Source: Virgibacillus proomii (GTDB taxonomy: Bacteria > Bacillota > Bacilli > Bacillales > Amphibacillaceae). From it: DNA of 64,000 nucleotides. The notes below the pieces were generated by a model that was not told the DNA's origin, made no database searches, and saw only the letters and a list, made by a program, of their open reading frames with translations. Positions 1 through 8,385 of this stretch are shown here, in pieces. The position numbers and the translations under genes are program-made. Every line of letters begins with the position of its first letter. Position 1 is the first letter of the stretch. Where the stretch lies: assembly GCF_900162615.1 (NCBI RefSeq), contig NZ_FUFN01000009.1, positions 169,176 to 233,175 of the forward strand, written 5' to 3'.

Positions 1-102
1 ACGAATCCTCGTGGCATCGTTAGTGTATTGTTAACGAATGTTATTTGGGGTTTAATTTCGGGGTTAATTGCTAGTTCATTATTAAAGATTAAAGGAAAGT
101 AA
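1..102 (+). CDS. C-terminal fragment of a membrane protein (truncated by window edge)
   Basis: An open frame enters from the left edge and stops at TAA 100-102, giving 33 residues rich in Ile, Leu, Val and Ala and ending in Lys-Ile-Lys-Gly-Lys. The composition and basic tail suit the last transmembrane segment of an integral membrane protein. The family cannot be named from so little sequence. Confidence 0.5.
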   Translation, partial: TNPRGIVSVLLTNVIWGLISGLIASSLLKIKGK

Positions 103-297
103 AATATAAACATTTTTTCAAAACACTATCTCTTTCCACTTTATGAGGGATTGGCGTATTTTTATATGCGTTTGTTACATTTAAGAATTACTTAAGAAAT
201 AGAAATGGTTTAGGTAGTATTAATTTTTAAGTTCTAAGATTGTGACATAGGCAATTAAATCTGTCTTCGAGCCTTGTTATTGTTAACCCCTGCTAAT

Positions 298-795
298 GGC
301 AAAGTCTTGTTAGTATATGAGGATATAACAATATTTAATTCGCCCAAACAAACATAAGTAAAGGCAGAAAAAATTGGGTTTATATTTCAATCGTCCAATT
401 TAATTCCTTACCTAACAATAAAAGTAAAAGATCAATTAATGCTCATTGCAGACATTAGAATTGGGAATAAAAAGTCGAATTTACAAAGAGTTAATGAATT
501 ATGTATGGATTTAGGGATAAGTCATCCATTAAAACATTATCCAAAGAACCTTCCTGGTGGTGAAAACAGAGAGTAGCTATCGTCTGGGTCTTTTTGAATA
601 ATCCTTCCATATTGCTAGCAAATAAACCTACCGCCAGTTTGGTTCCGATCGAGGTAGAAAGGTTGTTGAAATGATATCCCATAAAGTAAAATCAAAAAAT
701 AAAGCAGTAATTATGGTGACACACGATGAAGAGTGCTTCATGTTGCTGATCGTGTTTTATATATGGAAGATAGTAAACTAATTGATAAGGATTAA
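298..795 (+). pseudogene. Decayed ABC transporter ATP-binding protein
   Basis: Fragments of a LolD/MacB-type ABC ATPase can be read through several frameshifts and stops. A stretch near 368-430 reads IGFIFQSSNLIPYLT, which matches the Q-loop region. The signature appears near 530-560 as a damaged LPGGENRE (normally LSGGEKQR). The end, near 710-795, reads MVTHDE and VADRVLYMEDSKLI, matching the H-loop and C-terminus. The Walker A region is not recognisable, so the gene cannot make a working ATPase. It lies just upstream of an intact two-component system. Such systems often control antimicrobial-peptide ABC exporters, so this may be the lost target transporter. Confidence 0.7.
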
Positions 796-800
796 ATAGT

Positions 801-830
801 CAAGGCTGTCAAGCAATCTTGAAAGCCTTG
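801..830 (+). terminator. Rho-independent terminator after the ABC ATPase remnant
   Basis: CAAGGCT (801-807) pairs with AGCCTTG (824-830), followed by GTTTT. It would separate the decayed ABC gene from the histidine kinase. Confidence 0.55.
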
Positions 831-890
831 GTTTTCCAATTTTGCAAATCTTTATTATAATAAAGCAACGAACATAAGCAGGTGATAACC

Positions 891-1976
891 TTGTCAATAA
901 AAAAGCGATTAATTTTCTCAAATATAGCAGTGATTGTTATTCCGGTTATTGGTTTTCTCCTAGTAGAAATCATTTGGGGATACATACTGTTTGTCATTTT
1001 TAATGGAAACCCTACAGGCAAAGATTTAACCCTGTTTATTAGCGTTCGATTTATTGCAATGATCTTAGTATTAATTGTAACAAATGGATTATTAACATAC
1101 TATGTCTTAAAAAGTATCCTCATCCCTATTAAGGAGCTATCTGTTGCTGCAAATAAAATTAGTGAGGGTAATTTGGATTATAGTGTGGAATCCAACAAGA
1201 AGGATGAACTTGGTGAGCTTAGTAATACATTTGAAAGAATGCGTTTAAAACTAAAAGAAGCAAAGGATGCCCAGCTACAATATGAAAAAAATCGGCATGA
1301 GCTAATTGCAAGTATTTCTCATGATTTGAAAACACCCTTAACCTCCATAAAAGGCTATATAAAAGGAATTCAGGATGGCGTGGCGAATACTCCAGAAAAG
1401 TTAGAGCGTTATTTAAACATCACCTATAAAACGGCAAATGATATGGATGGACTCATTGATGAATTATTTTTATATTCTAAGTTGGATTTAAAAAGTTCGC
1501 CATTCCAATTTGAAAAGGTGGATTTATATTCATTTTTTGCTGACTTTATTGAAGAATTAGCATTTAATTTGGAACAAGAACAAGGAACCGCAACTCTTGT
1601 AGCGAAGAAAAACGATTCATATGTTGTGATGGCTGATAGAGAAAAATTGAGGCGTGCCGTATCAAATATCCTTCAGAACAGCCTAAAGTATATGGATAAG
1701 GAACATAAAAGTATCCAAGTCCTTTTATCCTCACAGCCTGATACGGTAACTATCAAAATGAGCGATAATGGAATTGGTATAAGTAAAGAAGCGATTCCCT
1801 TTATTTTTGAAATTTTTTACCGTACCGATGCCTCAAGAAATTCTTCCACTGGGGGTAGTGGGCTTGGACTATCCATTGTAAAGAAAATTATTGAAGAACA
1901 CGGGGGAACTGTTTGGGCTGATAGTAAATTAGGCAAAGGTACAAGTATTTATTTAACACTGAAAAAGGTGATATAA
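891..1976 (+). CDS. Two-component sensor histidine kinase
   Basis: Membrane sensor kinase of about 361 residues. Two transmembrane segments (about residues 9-37 and 50-75) flank a very short extracytoplasmic loop. A HAMP linker (about 76-130) follows. The HisKA dimerisation helix carries the phospho-acceptor His in SISHDLKTPLTS (about 144). The HATPase domain has the N box (NILQNSLKYM), G1 (DNGIGIS) and G2 (GGSGLGLSIV) motifs. The frame could open at GTG 882, but AGGTGA at 880-885 is well spaced from TTG 891, which is chosen. The stop lies two bases from the response-regulator start, so the two are translated together. The short sensor loop resembles intramembrane-sensing kinases tied to ABC exporters, fitting the dead ABC gene upstream. 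Confidence 0.93.
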   Translation: MSIKKRLIFSNIAVIVIPVIGFLLVEIIWGYILFVIFNGNPTGKDLTLFISVRFIAMILVLIVTNGLLTYYVLKSILIPIKELSVAANKISEGNLDYSVESNKKDELGELSNTFERMRLKLKEAKDAQLQYEKNRHELIASISHDLKTPLTSIKGYIKGIQDGVANTPEKLERYLNITYKTANDMDGLIDELFLYSKLDLKSSPFQFEKVDLYSFFADFIEELAFNLEQEQGTATLVAKKNDSYVVMADREKLRRAVSNILQNSLKYMDKEHKSIQVLLSSQPDTVTIKMSDNGIGISKEAIPFIFEIFYRTDASRNSSTGGSGLGLSIVKKIIEEHGGTVWADSKLGKGTSIYLTLKKVI

Positions 1977-1978
1977 AA

Positions 1979-2665
1979 ATGCCAAAAGTATTAATCATTG
2001 AGGACGAACGAAATATTGCAGAGTTGGAACGGGATTATTTAGAGGTTAATGGATTTGAGAGTGATATTGCTACAACCGGTGAAGAAGGTTTGAGACTCGC
2101 CATGACTAATTCTTATAGTCTCATTCTTTTAGATTTAATGCTTCCCGGGATGGATGGGTTCGAATTATGCAAAAAACTAAGGAAAACATTAGATATACCT
2201 ATCCTAATGGTAACAGCTAGAAAAGAAGATATAGATAAAATACGGGGGTTTGATCGTGGTGCCGATGATTATATTGTAAAGCCCTTTAACCCCAATGAGT
2301 TGGTCGCTAGGGTAAAAGCACATATTTCAAGATATGACCGTCTTGTTAATCAGGATTATGAACAAAATGACCTTCAATTCGGTAGCCTCTGTATACAAAA
2401 TGACTCAAGGCGTGTATTTGTGAATGATGAAGAGAAAACACTTACTGCCAAAGAGTTTGATCTTTTAAATTTTTTAGCCACAAATCCAAACACCGTCTTT
2501 ACCAAAGAACATTTAATGGAGCGAATCTGGGGCTTTGATTCAATTGGGGATGTGAATACTGTTACCGTTCATATAAGGAAGATTAGGGAAAAGATTGAAA
2601 CTGTTCCTTCGAATCCACAATTTATCGAAACAATTTGGGGAGTGGGTTATAGATTTAAAAAATAA
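1979..2665 (+). CDS. OmpR/PhoB-family response regulator
   Basis: Response regulator of 228 residues. The receiver domain (1-120) has the acidic pocket (IIEDE, residues 6-10), the phosphorylated Asp52 in LDLMLPGMDG, the TAR switch and the VKPF lysine. A winged-helix DNA-binding domain (about 130-228) carries the typical LTAKEFDLL and VTVHIRKIREKIE segments. It is the partner of the kinase two bases upstream and would turn its phosphorylation into promoter binding. Its own target is not evident. The nearest candidate, an ABC ATPase gene upstream, is decayed. Confidence 0.95.
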   Translation: MPKVLIIEDERNIAELERDYLEVNGFESDIATTGEEGLRLAMTNSYSLILLDLMLPGMDGFELCKKLRKTLDIPILMVTARKEDIDKIRGFDRGADDYIVKPFNPNELVARVKAHISRYDRLVNQDYEQNDLQFGSLCIQNDSRRVFVNDEEKTLTAKEFDLLNFLATNPNTVFTKEHLMERIWGFDSIGDVNTVTVHIRKIREKIETVPSNPQFIETIWGVGYRFKK

Positions 2666-2696
2666 GGGATGGATTAAACTTGAATGTCCATCCCTT
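2664..2696 (+). terminator. Terminator of the two-component operon
   Basis: AAGGGATGG (2664-2672) pairs perfectly with CCATCCCTT (2688-2696). The left arm overlaps the stop codon of the response regulator. The following tract is only weakly T-rich. Confidence 0.6.
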
Positions 2697-2793
2697 AAAC
2701 TCTTTATTTCCTCACCACATAGTACTTTAATGGAATGGTATCCTCATAAAAAATGAACCCTCCATTCTATTCTCTAATTTCGTAAAAGCCCCG

Positions 2794-2904
2794 TTATCTA
2801 TACTCCTCCAATGCTTCAATGTCCCAATCCCACCATTTTAAAGCTAACCAATCTTCAACTAATGATCTGGATATCGTTTTTTTATCACCTGTATAAGTGT
2901 AGCC
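2794..2904 (-). pseudogene. C-terminal remnant of a Vat/CatB-type xenobiotic acetyltransferase
   Basis: The frame reads a degenerate YTGDKKTIS and then WLALKWWDWDIEALEEY. The second part matches the conserved tail of hexapeptide-repeat xenobiotic acetyltransferases; the intact copy in this window (21667-22314) has WLKIKWWDWDMKRINKH at the same place. Nothing of the left-handed beta-helix remains upstream, so this is a dead fragment. It shows that a second Vat-like gene was once present. Confidence 0.6.
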
Positions 2905-3056
2905 GAAAAAGCTGATAAATCTACTTGAAATCATTTTAATGAAAGCACTACAGTCAAAACTAATATTGTAGGCATAGATAAAAAGATACTTGGAGAATAA
3001 CAATAACTGGGTAGAAATTTTTTTGTTAAAATCACACAACATGGTTCAGATTATAT

Positions 3057-3194
3057 TCATTTCTCTTTTTTTATTCCAACAATTAATAAAAGTAAAGCTG
3101 CGAAAAGAAACATTGGAGTAAAAATAGATACGATTAAAACTCCTACTATCATAATTAACCAAAATGAATCTATCTTGTAATTTCCAAATTTCAT
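3057..3194 (-). CDS. Small membrane protein, 45 residues
   Basis: A 45-codon ORF with an excellent ribosome site (AAAGGAGGT ending 6 bases before the ATG at 3192-3194). The product starts MKFGNYKIDSFW and continues with one or two hydrophobic helices (LIMIVGVLIVSIF, LFAALLLLIVGI), then a basic tail KKEK. No family is recognised. The strong ribosome site and hydrophobic core support a real gene encoding a single-span or hairpin membrane peptide. Confidence 0.6.
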   Translation of the reverse strand: MKFGNYKIDSFWLIMIVGVLIVSIFTPMFLFAALLLLIVGIKKEK

Positions 3195-3290
3195 TTAATG
3201 TACCTCCTTTAATCTGTAATTCTTCCTAATCCAGAGTCAGTATTGCTTAAAACACATATCTACATACTTGAACAAAGAGCTTAAGGAATA

Positions 3291-3321
3291 AGAAAATAGA
3301 TCCAGACTGAATCTATTTTCT
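3291..3321. terminator. Bidirectional hairpin terminator
   Basis: An 11-bp perfect stem (AGAAAATAGAT, 3291-3301, with ATCTATTTTCT, 3311-3321) overlaps the stop codon of the acetyltransferase that ends at 3320. It probably ends the minus-strand operon 6069-3320. Confidence 0.6.
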
Positions 3322-4174
3322 AAACGAGTTTGTACATTTCGTACTGCTCAATTGTATCTTTCTTAAATCCAATCTTTCTTAGAAATTCAGCGATATCAAT
3401 ATTATCTGGCATACTGATCTTTAATTTTTGCAAATTTAATTGTTTTATTGAATGGGATAAAAGGCTGCTAGCAATTGCCTTTCGCCTTACTTCTTCATTT
3501 ACAAATAAAAAATATATTTTCCCTGAATATGTAATGACCAACGTTCCGACTATTGACTCTCCAACATAAGCAGCAAAACGATGAGCAGTATGATCTTTCA
3601 TAAAGTATTCCACTTCGTTTTGCCAATTGATATGTGTAGGTAGAATATTCTTCCTTACTTCGGCGGCAACAAATAAATCAACTTCTTCTATTTCTAATTT
3701 GCGATTTAGTCTATCTAATTTTAATCTATTAGCATCCAGTGCATGACTGAAATAGATTAGTTTATGATTCTTTTTGTATCCCTGCTTTTCATAAAAACGA
3801 ATGGCACGCTTATTTTCCGAGAGTACTTCTAAACTTAAACGCTCGCATTTCTGACTAATTCCGTTATCAACAAATAAGCGGAATAACTCTTGACTCACGC
3901 CTTCTCCACGATATTCTGGTTTCACACACAATGTACCACATCTTAAATTTTTGTACCCACCATAAGTTCTTACACCGCCAAGCACCAATCCAACAGGTTC
4001 ATCGATATCAAATGCAATAAACGAATCTTGGAATGTATTTCCTTCCTGACCAAAAAATCGTTCAAAGAATTGCCCCATTGTAATGTTCATTGGAATGGCA
4101 TAATCTGAATAACCATACAAAAATGCTTCATGAATGGATGACCTATCTACTTCCGAACATCTTTTATATTTCAT
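3320..4174 (-). CDS. Two-domain GNAT acetyltransferase
   Basis: 284-residue protein with a complete GNAT domain in residues 1-150. The acetyl-CoA loop is VKPEYRGEGVSQELF, followed by the typical ENKRAIRFYEKQGYKK. A second, more diverged GNAT-like half (about 160-284) contains FVNEEVRRKAIASSLL and ends with FLRKIGFKKD. It would transfer acetyl from acetyl-CoA to an unknown amine, possibly a drug or a protein N-terminus. It is the last gene of a minus-strand cluster (TetR, GNAT, MBL hydrolase, GNAT) ending at the hairpin over its stop. The short gap (27 bases) to the hydrolase suggests cotranscription. Confidence 0.85.
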   Translation of the reverse strand: MKYKRCSEVDRSSIHEAFLYGYSDYAIPMNITMGQFFERFFGQEGNTFQDSFIAFDIDEPVGLVLGGVRTYGGYKNLRCGTLCVKPEYRGEGVSQELFRLFVDNGISQKCERLSLEVLSENKRAIRFYEKQGYKKNHKLIYFSHALDANRLKLDRLNRKLEIEEVDLFVAAEVRKNILPTHINWQNEVEYFMKDHTAHRFAAYVGESIVGTLVITYSGKIYFLFVNEEVRRKAIASSLLSHSIKQLNLQKLKISMPDNIDIAEFLRKIGFKKDTIEQYEMYKLV

Positions 4175-4201
4175 GTTGCTTCCTCCAATTATTTTCTCCT
4201 T

Positions 4202-4888
4202 TTAAAGCACTAATTTGCCACCATGATAACAAAAGATATTTTTAGGATTGAGAGATTTAATTTTTCTCAAAGACTGCTCAGCTTTTTCGATATCCAAACA
4301 AAAGTGCGGATTTGCAATCACCATTTTGTTCTCCTCATTAACCGCTGCATCACCCGTAATAACACTATTTATTGAAGGAATATATAAGGAAATATGACCG
4401 GAAGTATGTCCAGGTGTTTCCATGATCGTACATTGTCCGTCAAGAATTTTGTCACCATCACGAACCTTTGTATCGACTGAAATATGCTTCAAACTTTTTA
4501 ATTGTTGAACAAACCATATGCCGAATTCCTTTTCTTCCTTTGCTAACATGGGTAACATTTCTTCAGCTTGAACTAACCTTTCCGCCTTTTTTTCACCGCT
4601 AATGAATGTTGACTCTATTTCACTAGCAATAATTTTTATCCAAGGATATTTTGATTTAAAGTCATATAAAGAACCAATATGATCGTCGTCATAGTGAGTA
4701 ATGATAATACTCTTTAAATCATTCATTTTATAGCCATTTTTTATAATCTCATTTTCAATTAGGGGTAGAAAATTGACATAACCAGTATCTACTAATGTTA
4801 AATCGTTATTTAAAACAATTAAGCTAGGATAAATTTTCTGTTTCTGTCCATTAAAATCAAATTCAATTGGAAGTTCTATTATCTCCAT
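4202..4888 (-). CDS. Metallo-beta-lactamase-fold hydrolase
   Basis: MBL-fold enzyme of 228 residues. The metal motif is THYDDDHIGSL, the common HxDxDH variant of HxHxDH. It is followed by the His of ETPGHTSGHISLY, the Asp of ITGDAAV and a C-terminal His in FCYHGG, so the dinuclear site looks complete. The frame extends upstream to 5035, but that part overlaps the preceding GNAT gene. The ATG at 4886-4888 gives the usual family N-terminus (MEIIELPIEF) and lies 5 bases after the GNAT stop. The substrate is unknown; relatives include lactonases and thioesterases. Drug inactivation is possible given the setting but not shown. Confidence 0.85.
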   Translation of the reverse strand: MEIIELPIEFDFNGQKQKIYPSLIVLNNDLTLVDTGYVNFLPLIENEIIKNGYKMNDLKSIIITHYDDDHIGSLYDFKSKYPWIKIIASEIESTFISGEKKAERLVQAEEMLPMLAKEEKEFGIWFVQQLKSLKHISVDTKVRDGDKILDGQCTIMETPGHTSGHISLYIPSINSVITGDAAVNEENKMVIANPHFCLDIEKAEQSLRKIKSLNPKNIFCYHGGKLVL

Positions 4889-4892
4889 TTCC

Positions 4893-5435
4893 TTACACTC
4901 GCTTCTCAAAGTATTCATTTTGCAATATTCCCATATAAATAATGTCATGCCACTTGCCATCTCTAAATAAACTTTGTCTACTGTTTCCTTCCTGACAGAA
5001 ACCGAGTTTTGTATACATACGAATTGCTCTATCATTAAACGAAAATACTCTAAGAGAAACCCGATGAAGATTCATTTCGTAAAAGGCATAATCCAGCAAT
5101 AACTTGAGTGCTTCCGAACCATAACCTTTCCCCCAATAATCCTTTTCTCCGATATCAATAATACACTCGGCATTTCTATTCTTATAATCAATATTTGTTA
5201 ATGACACAACTCCAATTGATCGTTCATTTTCTATTTCAACGATGATGTAACTCTTCGCACTATGTGAGCCTAAAATTACTTGTTCAACAAATTCCTTTGT
5301 CGTTTCCATCGGATAAACATCTAAAGAAGGATTAGTGAAATGCATCACTTCCAAGTCATTTCTCCATTTATGATATAGTTTCGTATCTTCCGTCGTCATT
5401 TTTCTTAACTTCAATCTCGATGATTCAAATAACAT
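4893..5435 (-). CDS. GNAT acetyltransferase, RimJ/RimL-like
   Basis: 180-residue single-domain GNAT enzyme beginning MLFESSRLKLRKMTTEDT, the typical RimJ/RimL/SpeG start. Other features are IIDIGEKDYWGKGYGSEAL (acetyl-CoA loop) and RVFSFNDRAIRMYTKLGF. It probably acetylates a small amine or protein N-terminus. It sits 4 bases downstream of the TetR gene and 5 bases upstream of the MBL hydrolase, so it is almost certainly in one operon controlled by that repressor. Confidence 0.88.
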   Translation of the reverse strand: MLFESSRLKLRKMTTEDTKLYHKWRNDLEVMHFTNPSLDVYPMETTKEFVEQVILGSHSAKSYIIVEIENERSIGVVSLTNIDYKNRNAECIIDIGEKDYWGKGYGSEALKLLLDYAFYEMNLHRVSLRVFSFNDRAIRMYTKLGFCQEGNSRQSLFRDGKWHDIIYMGILQNEYFEKRV

Positions 5436-5439
5436 TAAA

Positions 5440-6069
5440 TCACTCCTTATTTATAATTGTTGGATTTATTAATTTTTCTAAAGAATAAAGTAAGACTGTC
5501 AGTTGATCTTTTACTATGGTTTGTTCATCTCCCAACTGGTAAGTGTCTAACATTAATCCATTCAAAAATGACAAGATAAACATTGCAATGGACCGGGAAG
5601 ATTGCTGTGGTTTAAACTCTTTAGTACGAGTACCTTCTTCGATTAACTTTTCTATGGCTTCAGTTGTTCGAACATAACGTTTAGAAAGATAAGAAGAATC
5701 ATCTTTAGATTTTACATAATCGGAAGACAAGAAGAATTCCGTATTTGCATGGACCAATGTTTGATCAATTTTCTCAATATAGAATTGCCATTTTTCAACC
5801 CAGTTCTTTAATTTTTCCCATAAAGTTATTTCACTAGAAGGTATAAAATAATCTATATTTTTTTGATCTTCATACTTTAAAACTTCAATAAAAGTATGGT
5901 CAATATTATTAAAATAGCTATATAATGTTCCTCTTGATACTTCAGCTTCATCCATAATGTCTTGCATGGAAGTACGAACAAATCCTTGCTCAATAAACAC
6001 CTTCCTAGCTGCTTCAATCAATTCTATCTTTTTCTTCCTTTTATACTCTTCACTCACAATCGGGGCCAT
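5440..6069 (-). CDS. TetR-family transcriptional regulator
   Basis: 209-residue repressor. The N-terminal helix-turn-helix reads AARKVFIEQGFVRTSMQDIMDEAEVSRGTLYSYFNN, followed by an all-helical ligand domain. GGAGGTGGG lies 6 bases before the ATG at 6067-6069, so the upstream extension of the frame to 6111 is rejected. It leads an operon with two acetyltransferases and an MBL hydrolase. Twin palindromes at 6108-6150 lie just upstream and are the likely autoregulatory operator. The ligand is unknown. Confidence 0.9.
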   Translation of the reverse strand: MAPIVSEEYKRKKKIELIEAARKVFIEQGFVRTSMQDIMDEAEVSRGTLYSYFNNIDHTFIEVLKYEDQKNIDYFIPSSEITLWEKLKNWVEKWQFYIEKIDQTLVHANTEFFLSSDYVKSKDDSSYLSKRYVRTTEAIEKLIEEGTRTKEFKPQQSSRSIAMFILSFLNGLMLDTYQLGDEQTIVKDQLTVLLYSLEKLINPTIINKE

Positions 6070-6107
6070 AAAATCCCACCTCCATAACAAATTTAACATC
6101 ATACTAT

Positions 6108-6150
6108 ACACTAGTGTCGTTTTTATTATACATCATAACGACACTAGTGT
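6108..6150. promoter_or_regulatory. Paired palindromic TetR operator
   Basis: ACACTAGTGTCGTT (6108-6121) and its exact reverse complement AACGACACTAGTGT (6137-6150) face each other. Each contains the self-palindrome ACACTAGTGT. The site lies 40-80 bases before the TetR start and overlaps its likely promoter, consistent with cooperative binding of two repressor dimers. Confidence 0.7.
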
Positions 6151-6228
6151 ATACTTTACGTTTCCCTAACTAAAACATTAATAAATCGAACTCGTTAAGT
6201 TCTACCATTTAGTCGTATTGAAGAAATC

Positions 6229-6401
6229 TTGAACTCTATTAATAAAAAGGCATGAAAAAACTCGGGCTCCTGTTGAGGAAAACCCGAATTTTTAATGAGT
6301 TTTATATTAAAAAAGCAAATGTTTATTCTTACAGAATTGGTGGTAAAGTTAGCAAGAGTTTATTATGGTTGCCAAGAGTTTATTCGAGATCTACATAATA
6401 G
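6229..6401. repeat. Interspersed repeat, copy 1, with minus-strand terminator
   Basis: One of three copies (others at 9090-9276 and 19871-20030) of a repeat of about 160-190 bp. It contains the hairpin CTCGGG-CTC-CTGTT-GAG-GAAAA-CCCGA at about 6261-6287, which on the minus strand is a terminator with six trailing Ts. It also carries two or three copies of GCAAnnGTTTATT and a conserved GATCTACATA end. This copy lies downstream of the minus-strand gene ending at 6519. The rest of the gap 6151-6518 holds no recognisable gene. Confidence 0.75.
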
Positions 6402-6518
6402 AAATAATGATTTCAATGATAAAAGAGAAACACGTATTCCGTCTGGTATGTCTCTGATTTGTGAAATAGATATGTTTATACATCCAAACCAATCTCTGAT
6501 TTCTATATAGAGTTTTAG

Positions 6519-7262
6519 TTAATTTGGTCTTTCCATCTCACTCATGAATAACCACGAACCGAGTACCAAAACAATAATAACTACGTAAAACAGAACCGTT
6601 TTCAATTTAGGCCTACTACCATTTATTAAAACTTCAACGCCCAATGGAAGAAGTGCGATGCAGAGCCCAGTTAATGAAATAATCGTTGTCATATTTGTTC
6701 CTTTTAGCACCCCTAACGCTAAGGTAAACATCACTCCTAGAGCAAGCGAACGAAACCATCCAAAAACTTTAGACGCATATGCTCCTATAGCTAATACAAT
6801 CCATCCAAAAAAGATAGAGAAATTTAATATATTAACAACATGGAACATGCCATAAAAATCTCCTACAAGGTTTGTAGCAACGTCAACGTCTGTACTTCTT
6901 ACAATTTGAAAAGCGAAATGATCTACTCCCGAGTGGAACGCTCTTGCAAATAGACCAACAATGACTAATAAGCCACCCCAAAAACCTAAACGTGGTTTTT
7001 TATTACTAATTAATTGTACAAGTATTAAAACAGCTGGAAATAGTAGAATTGTTCCAATCAAAAAAAGACTATAGGATATAAGCATTAAGGTCGGATGTGT
7101 ATTATAAGCAGCTAGCTGATCTGGGAAAAAGAAATTAAATCTTATTCTCAGCAAAGCAGAAATAACTAATAGGATGGGAGCTACGATTAAAGAAATTCCC
7201 CCAAGCCATCTTCCTGGAAAATTTGCTAAACCCTCATGTAATGCTTTTTTCTGTTGATTCAT
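6519..7262 (-). CDS. Multi-pass membrane protein of unknown function
   Basis: 247 residues, mostly hydrophobic, with about six to seven predicted transmembrane helices. The first hydrophilic stretch is MNQQKKALHEGLANFPGRW. The start at 7260-7262 has AGAGGTG 5 bases upstream, which favours it over the longer frame to 7286. No catalytic motif is seen. It begins a group of three small minus-strand membrane genes (to 8287) next to a divergent TetR gene. The repeat at 6229-6401 supplies its likely terminator. Confidence 0.7.
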   Translation of the reverse strand: MNQQKKALHEGLANFPGRWLGGISLIVAPILLVISALLRIRFNFFFPDQLAAYNTHPTLMLISYSLFLIGTILLFPAVLILVQLISNKKPRLGFWGGLLVIVGLFARAFHSGVDHFAFQIVRSTDVDVATNLVGDFYGMFHVVNILNFSIFFGWIVLAIGAYASKVFGWFRSLALGVMFTLALGVLKGTNMTTIISLTGLCIALLPLGVEVLINGSRPKLKTVLFYVVIIVLVLGSWLFMSEMERPN

Positions 7263-7341
7263 TTTTTCACCTCTTGCCTGGTACATACATTTTCGTAACC
7301 ATCATCATCACTATTACATTTTTAGTCTTACGCTAATAACG

Positions 7342-7551
7342 CTAAGATAAACTAGATTTTTTTATGGAAAATAAACCAATAACTCCACCAATAGCAATCA
7401 ATAAAATATCTATCGCAATTTCCCAACCTTGAAACATATCAATATAATTCACCAAAAACCAACTTTTCCCACCATTTGTCAAATGATTTAACAAACCTCC
7501 TACTCCCTGAATTAGGAGTAGTAAACTAATTCCACTAATAATTTCTTTCAT
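7342..7551 (-). CDS. Small membrane protein
   Basis: 69-residue protein with two hydrophobic helices (ISGISLLLLIQGVGGLL and AIDILLIAIGGVIGLF) and a short basic tail. GAGGTG lies 6 bases before the ATG at 7549-7551, so the upstream Met of the longer frame (7569) is not preferred. It follows the 237-residue membrane protein by 22 bases and is probably in the same TetR-controlled transcript. Function unknown. Confidence 0.65.
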   Translation of the reverse strand: MKEIISGISLLLLIQGVGGLLNHLTNGGKSWFLVNYIDMFQGWEIAIDILLIAIGGVIGLFSIKKSSLS

Positions 7552-7573
7552 ATTAAACACCTCGTTCATTTTT

Positions 7574-8287
7574 TTAATTTAAGATACCTCTAATACCAAT
7601 ATTAAAAAATACTGCTCCTACTACACCTATTGCTACTAAAACTGAAGAAATCGGTGCTTCATTTAATTTTGTTTTTATATTTCTCAGAAAGTGCTGCAGT
7701 TTATCTTTAAACACAATACTAATTCCTAACAATAATAAGGAAGGTAACACCATTACAAGATTGTACCCAATTATTACAAATATAGAAGAAAAAGAATTAA
7801 TTGACAGATGATTTAATAAAAAAATCGAATAGAAATAAGGCAATGCCGTTACAAATTCAATAAGAAATACAATAATACCCAAAATAATTATTCCCTTTAT
7901 TGTTGTCTGTCTTGGAATCCATGACGTAAAACGTTCTATTGTGCTTTCTTTTGGTTTTATGAAGCTAACTAAAACAAGAAGTGTTCCCGTAACAGTATAG
8001 AACCAATTGATAAAATCAAATTCAGATAACTGTTCAATCAACTCCAATAGTGTATCTCCACCAAAGTACAGGAATAAACCAATCATGAAATAACCTAACT
8101 GAATAACAAGCAAAAATACAAATAGACGAGAAGATAGCTGATTAGGTTGTGTAAGTAATAAATAGCCCGTAATAGCTAGCACACCAGGACTTAATATATC
8201 AACTAAGGCACAAATGGAAATAATTAGTAGGGCTACGGATATATCAATTGATGAGGAAGGCATCATTGTTTCAATGATTTCAATCAA
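7574..8287 (-). CDS. GAP/Sap-like (LysE-superfamily-type) membrane transporter
   Basis: 237-residue integral membrane protein with about six helices. An early CALVDILSPGVLAITGYLLL segment resembles the first helices of GAP (Sap) and LysE-type exporters, which often open with a Pro-Gly in helix 1. A hydrophilic loop with FIKPKESTIERF lies mid-protein, as in that group. It is transcribed away from the TetR gene at 8386 across a 98-base spacer with two operators, a typical repressor/exporter arrangement. Substrate unknown and family assignment tentative. Confidence 0.65.
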   Translation of the reverse strand: MIEIIETMMPSSSIDISVALLIISICALVDILSPGVLAITGYLLLTQPNQLSSRLFVFLLVIQLGYFMIGLFLYFGGDTLLELIEQLSEFDFINWFYTVTGTLLVLVSFIKPKESTIERFTSWIPRQTTIKGIIILGIIVFLIEFVTALPYFYSIFLLNHLSINSFSSIFVIIGYNLVMVLPSLLLLGISIVFKDKLQHFLRNIKTKLNEAPISSVLVAIGVVGAVFFNIGIRGILN

Positions 8288-8326
8288 ATAATTAGTCCCC
8301 CTTTATATAGTGTGTTACCATTAAAA

Positions 8327-8365
8327 TAACACAATGTGTTAAAAAGATAATAACACACTGTATTA
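8327..8365. promoter_or_regulatory. Twin TetR operators between divergent genes
   Basis: TAACACAATGTGTTA (8327-8341) is a perfect 7+1+7 palindrome. TAACACACTGTATTA (8351-8365) is a second copy with one mismatch, and a half site TGTGTTA lies near 8310. They sit between the exporter-like gene (minus) and the TetR gene (plus), so the repressor probably controls both. Confidence 0.75.
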
Positions 8366-8385
8366 AAAAAAGGAAGTGGTTTTCT

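Noticed and set aside
6295..6510. Plus-strand ORF of 71 codons.
   Set aside because: It lies within repeat copy 1, has no ribosome site, and is not kept in the other copies.
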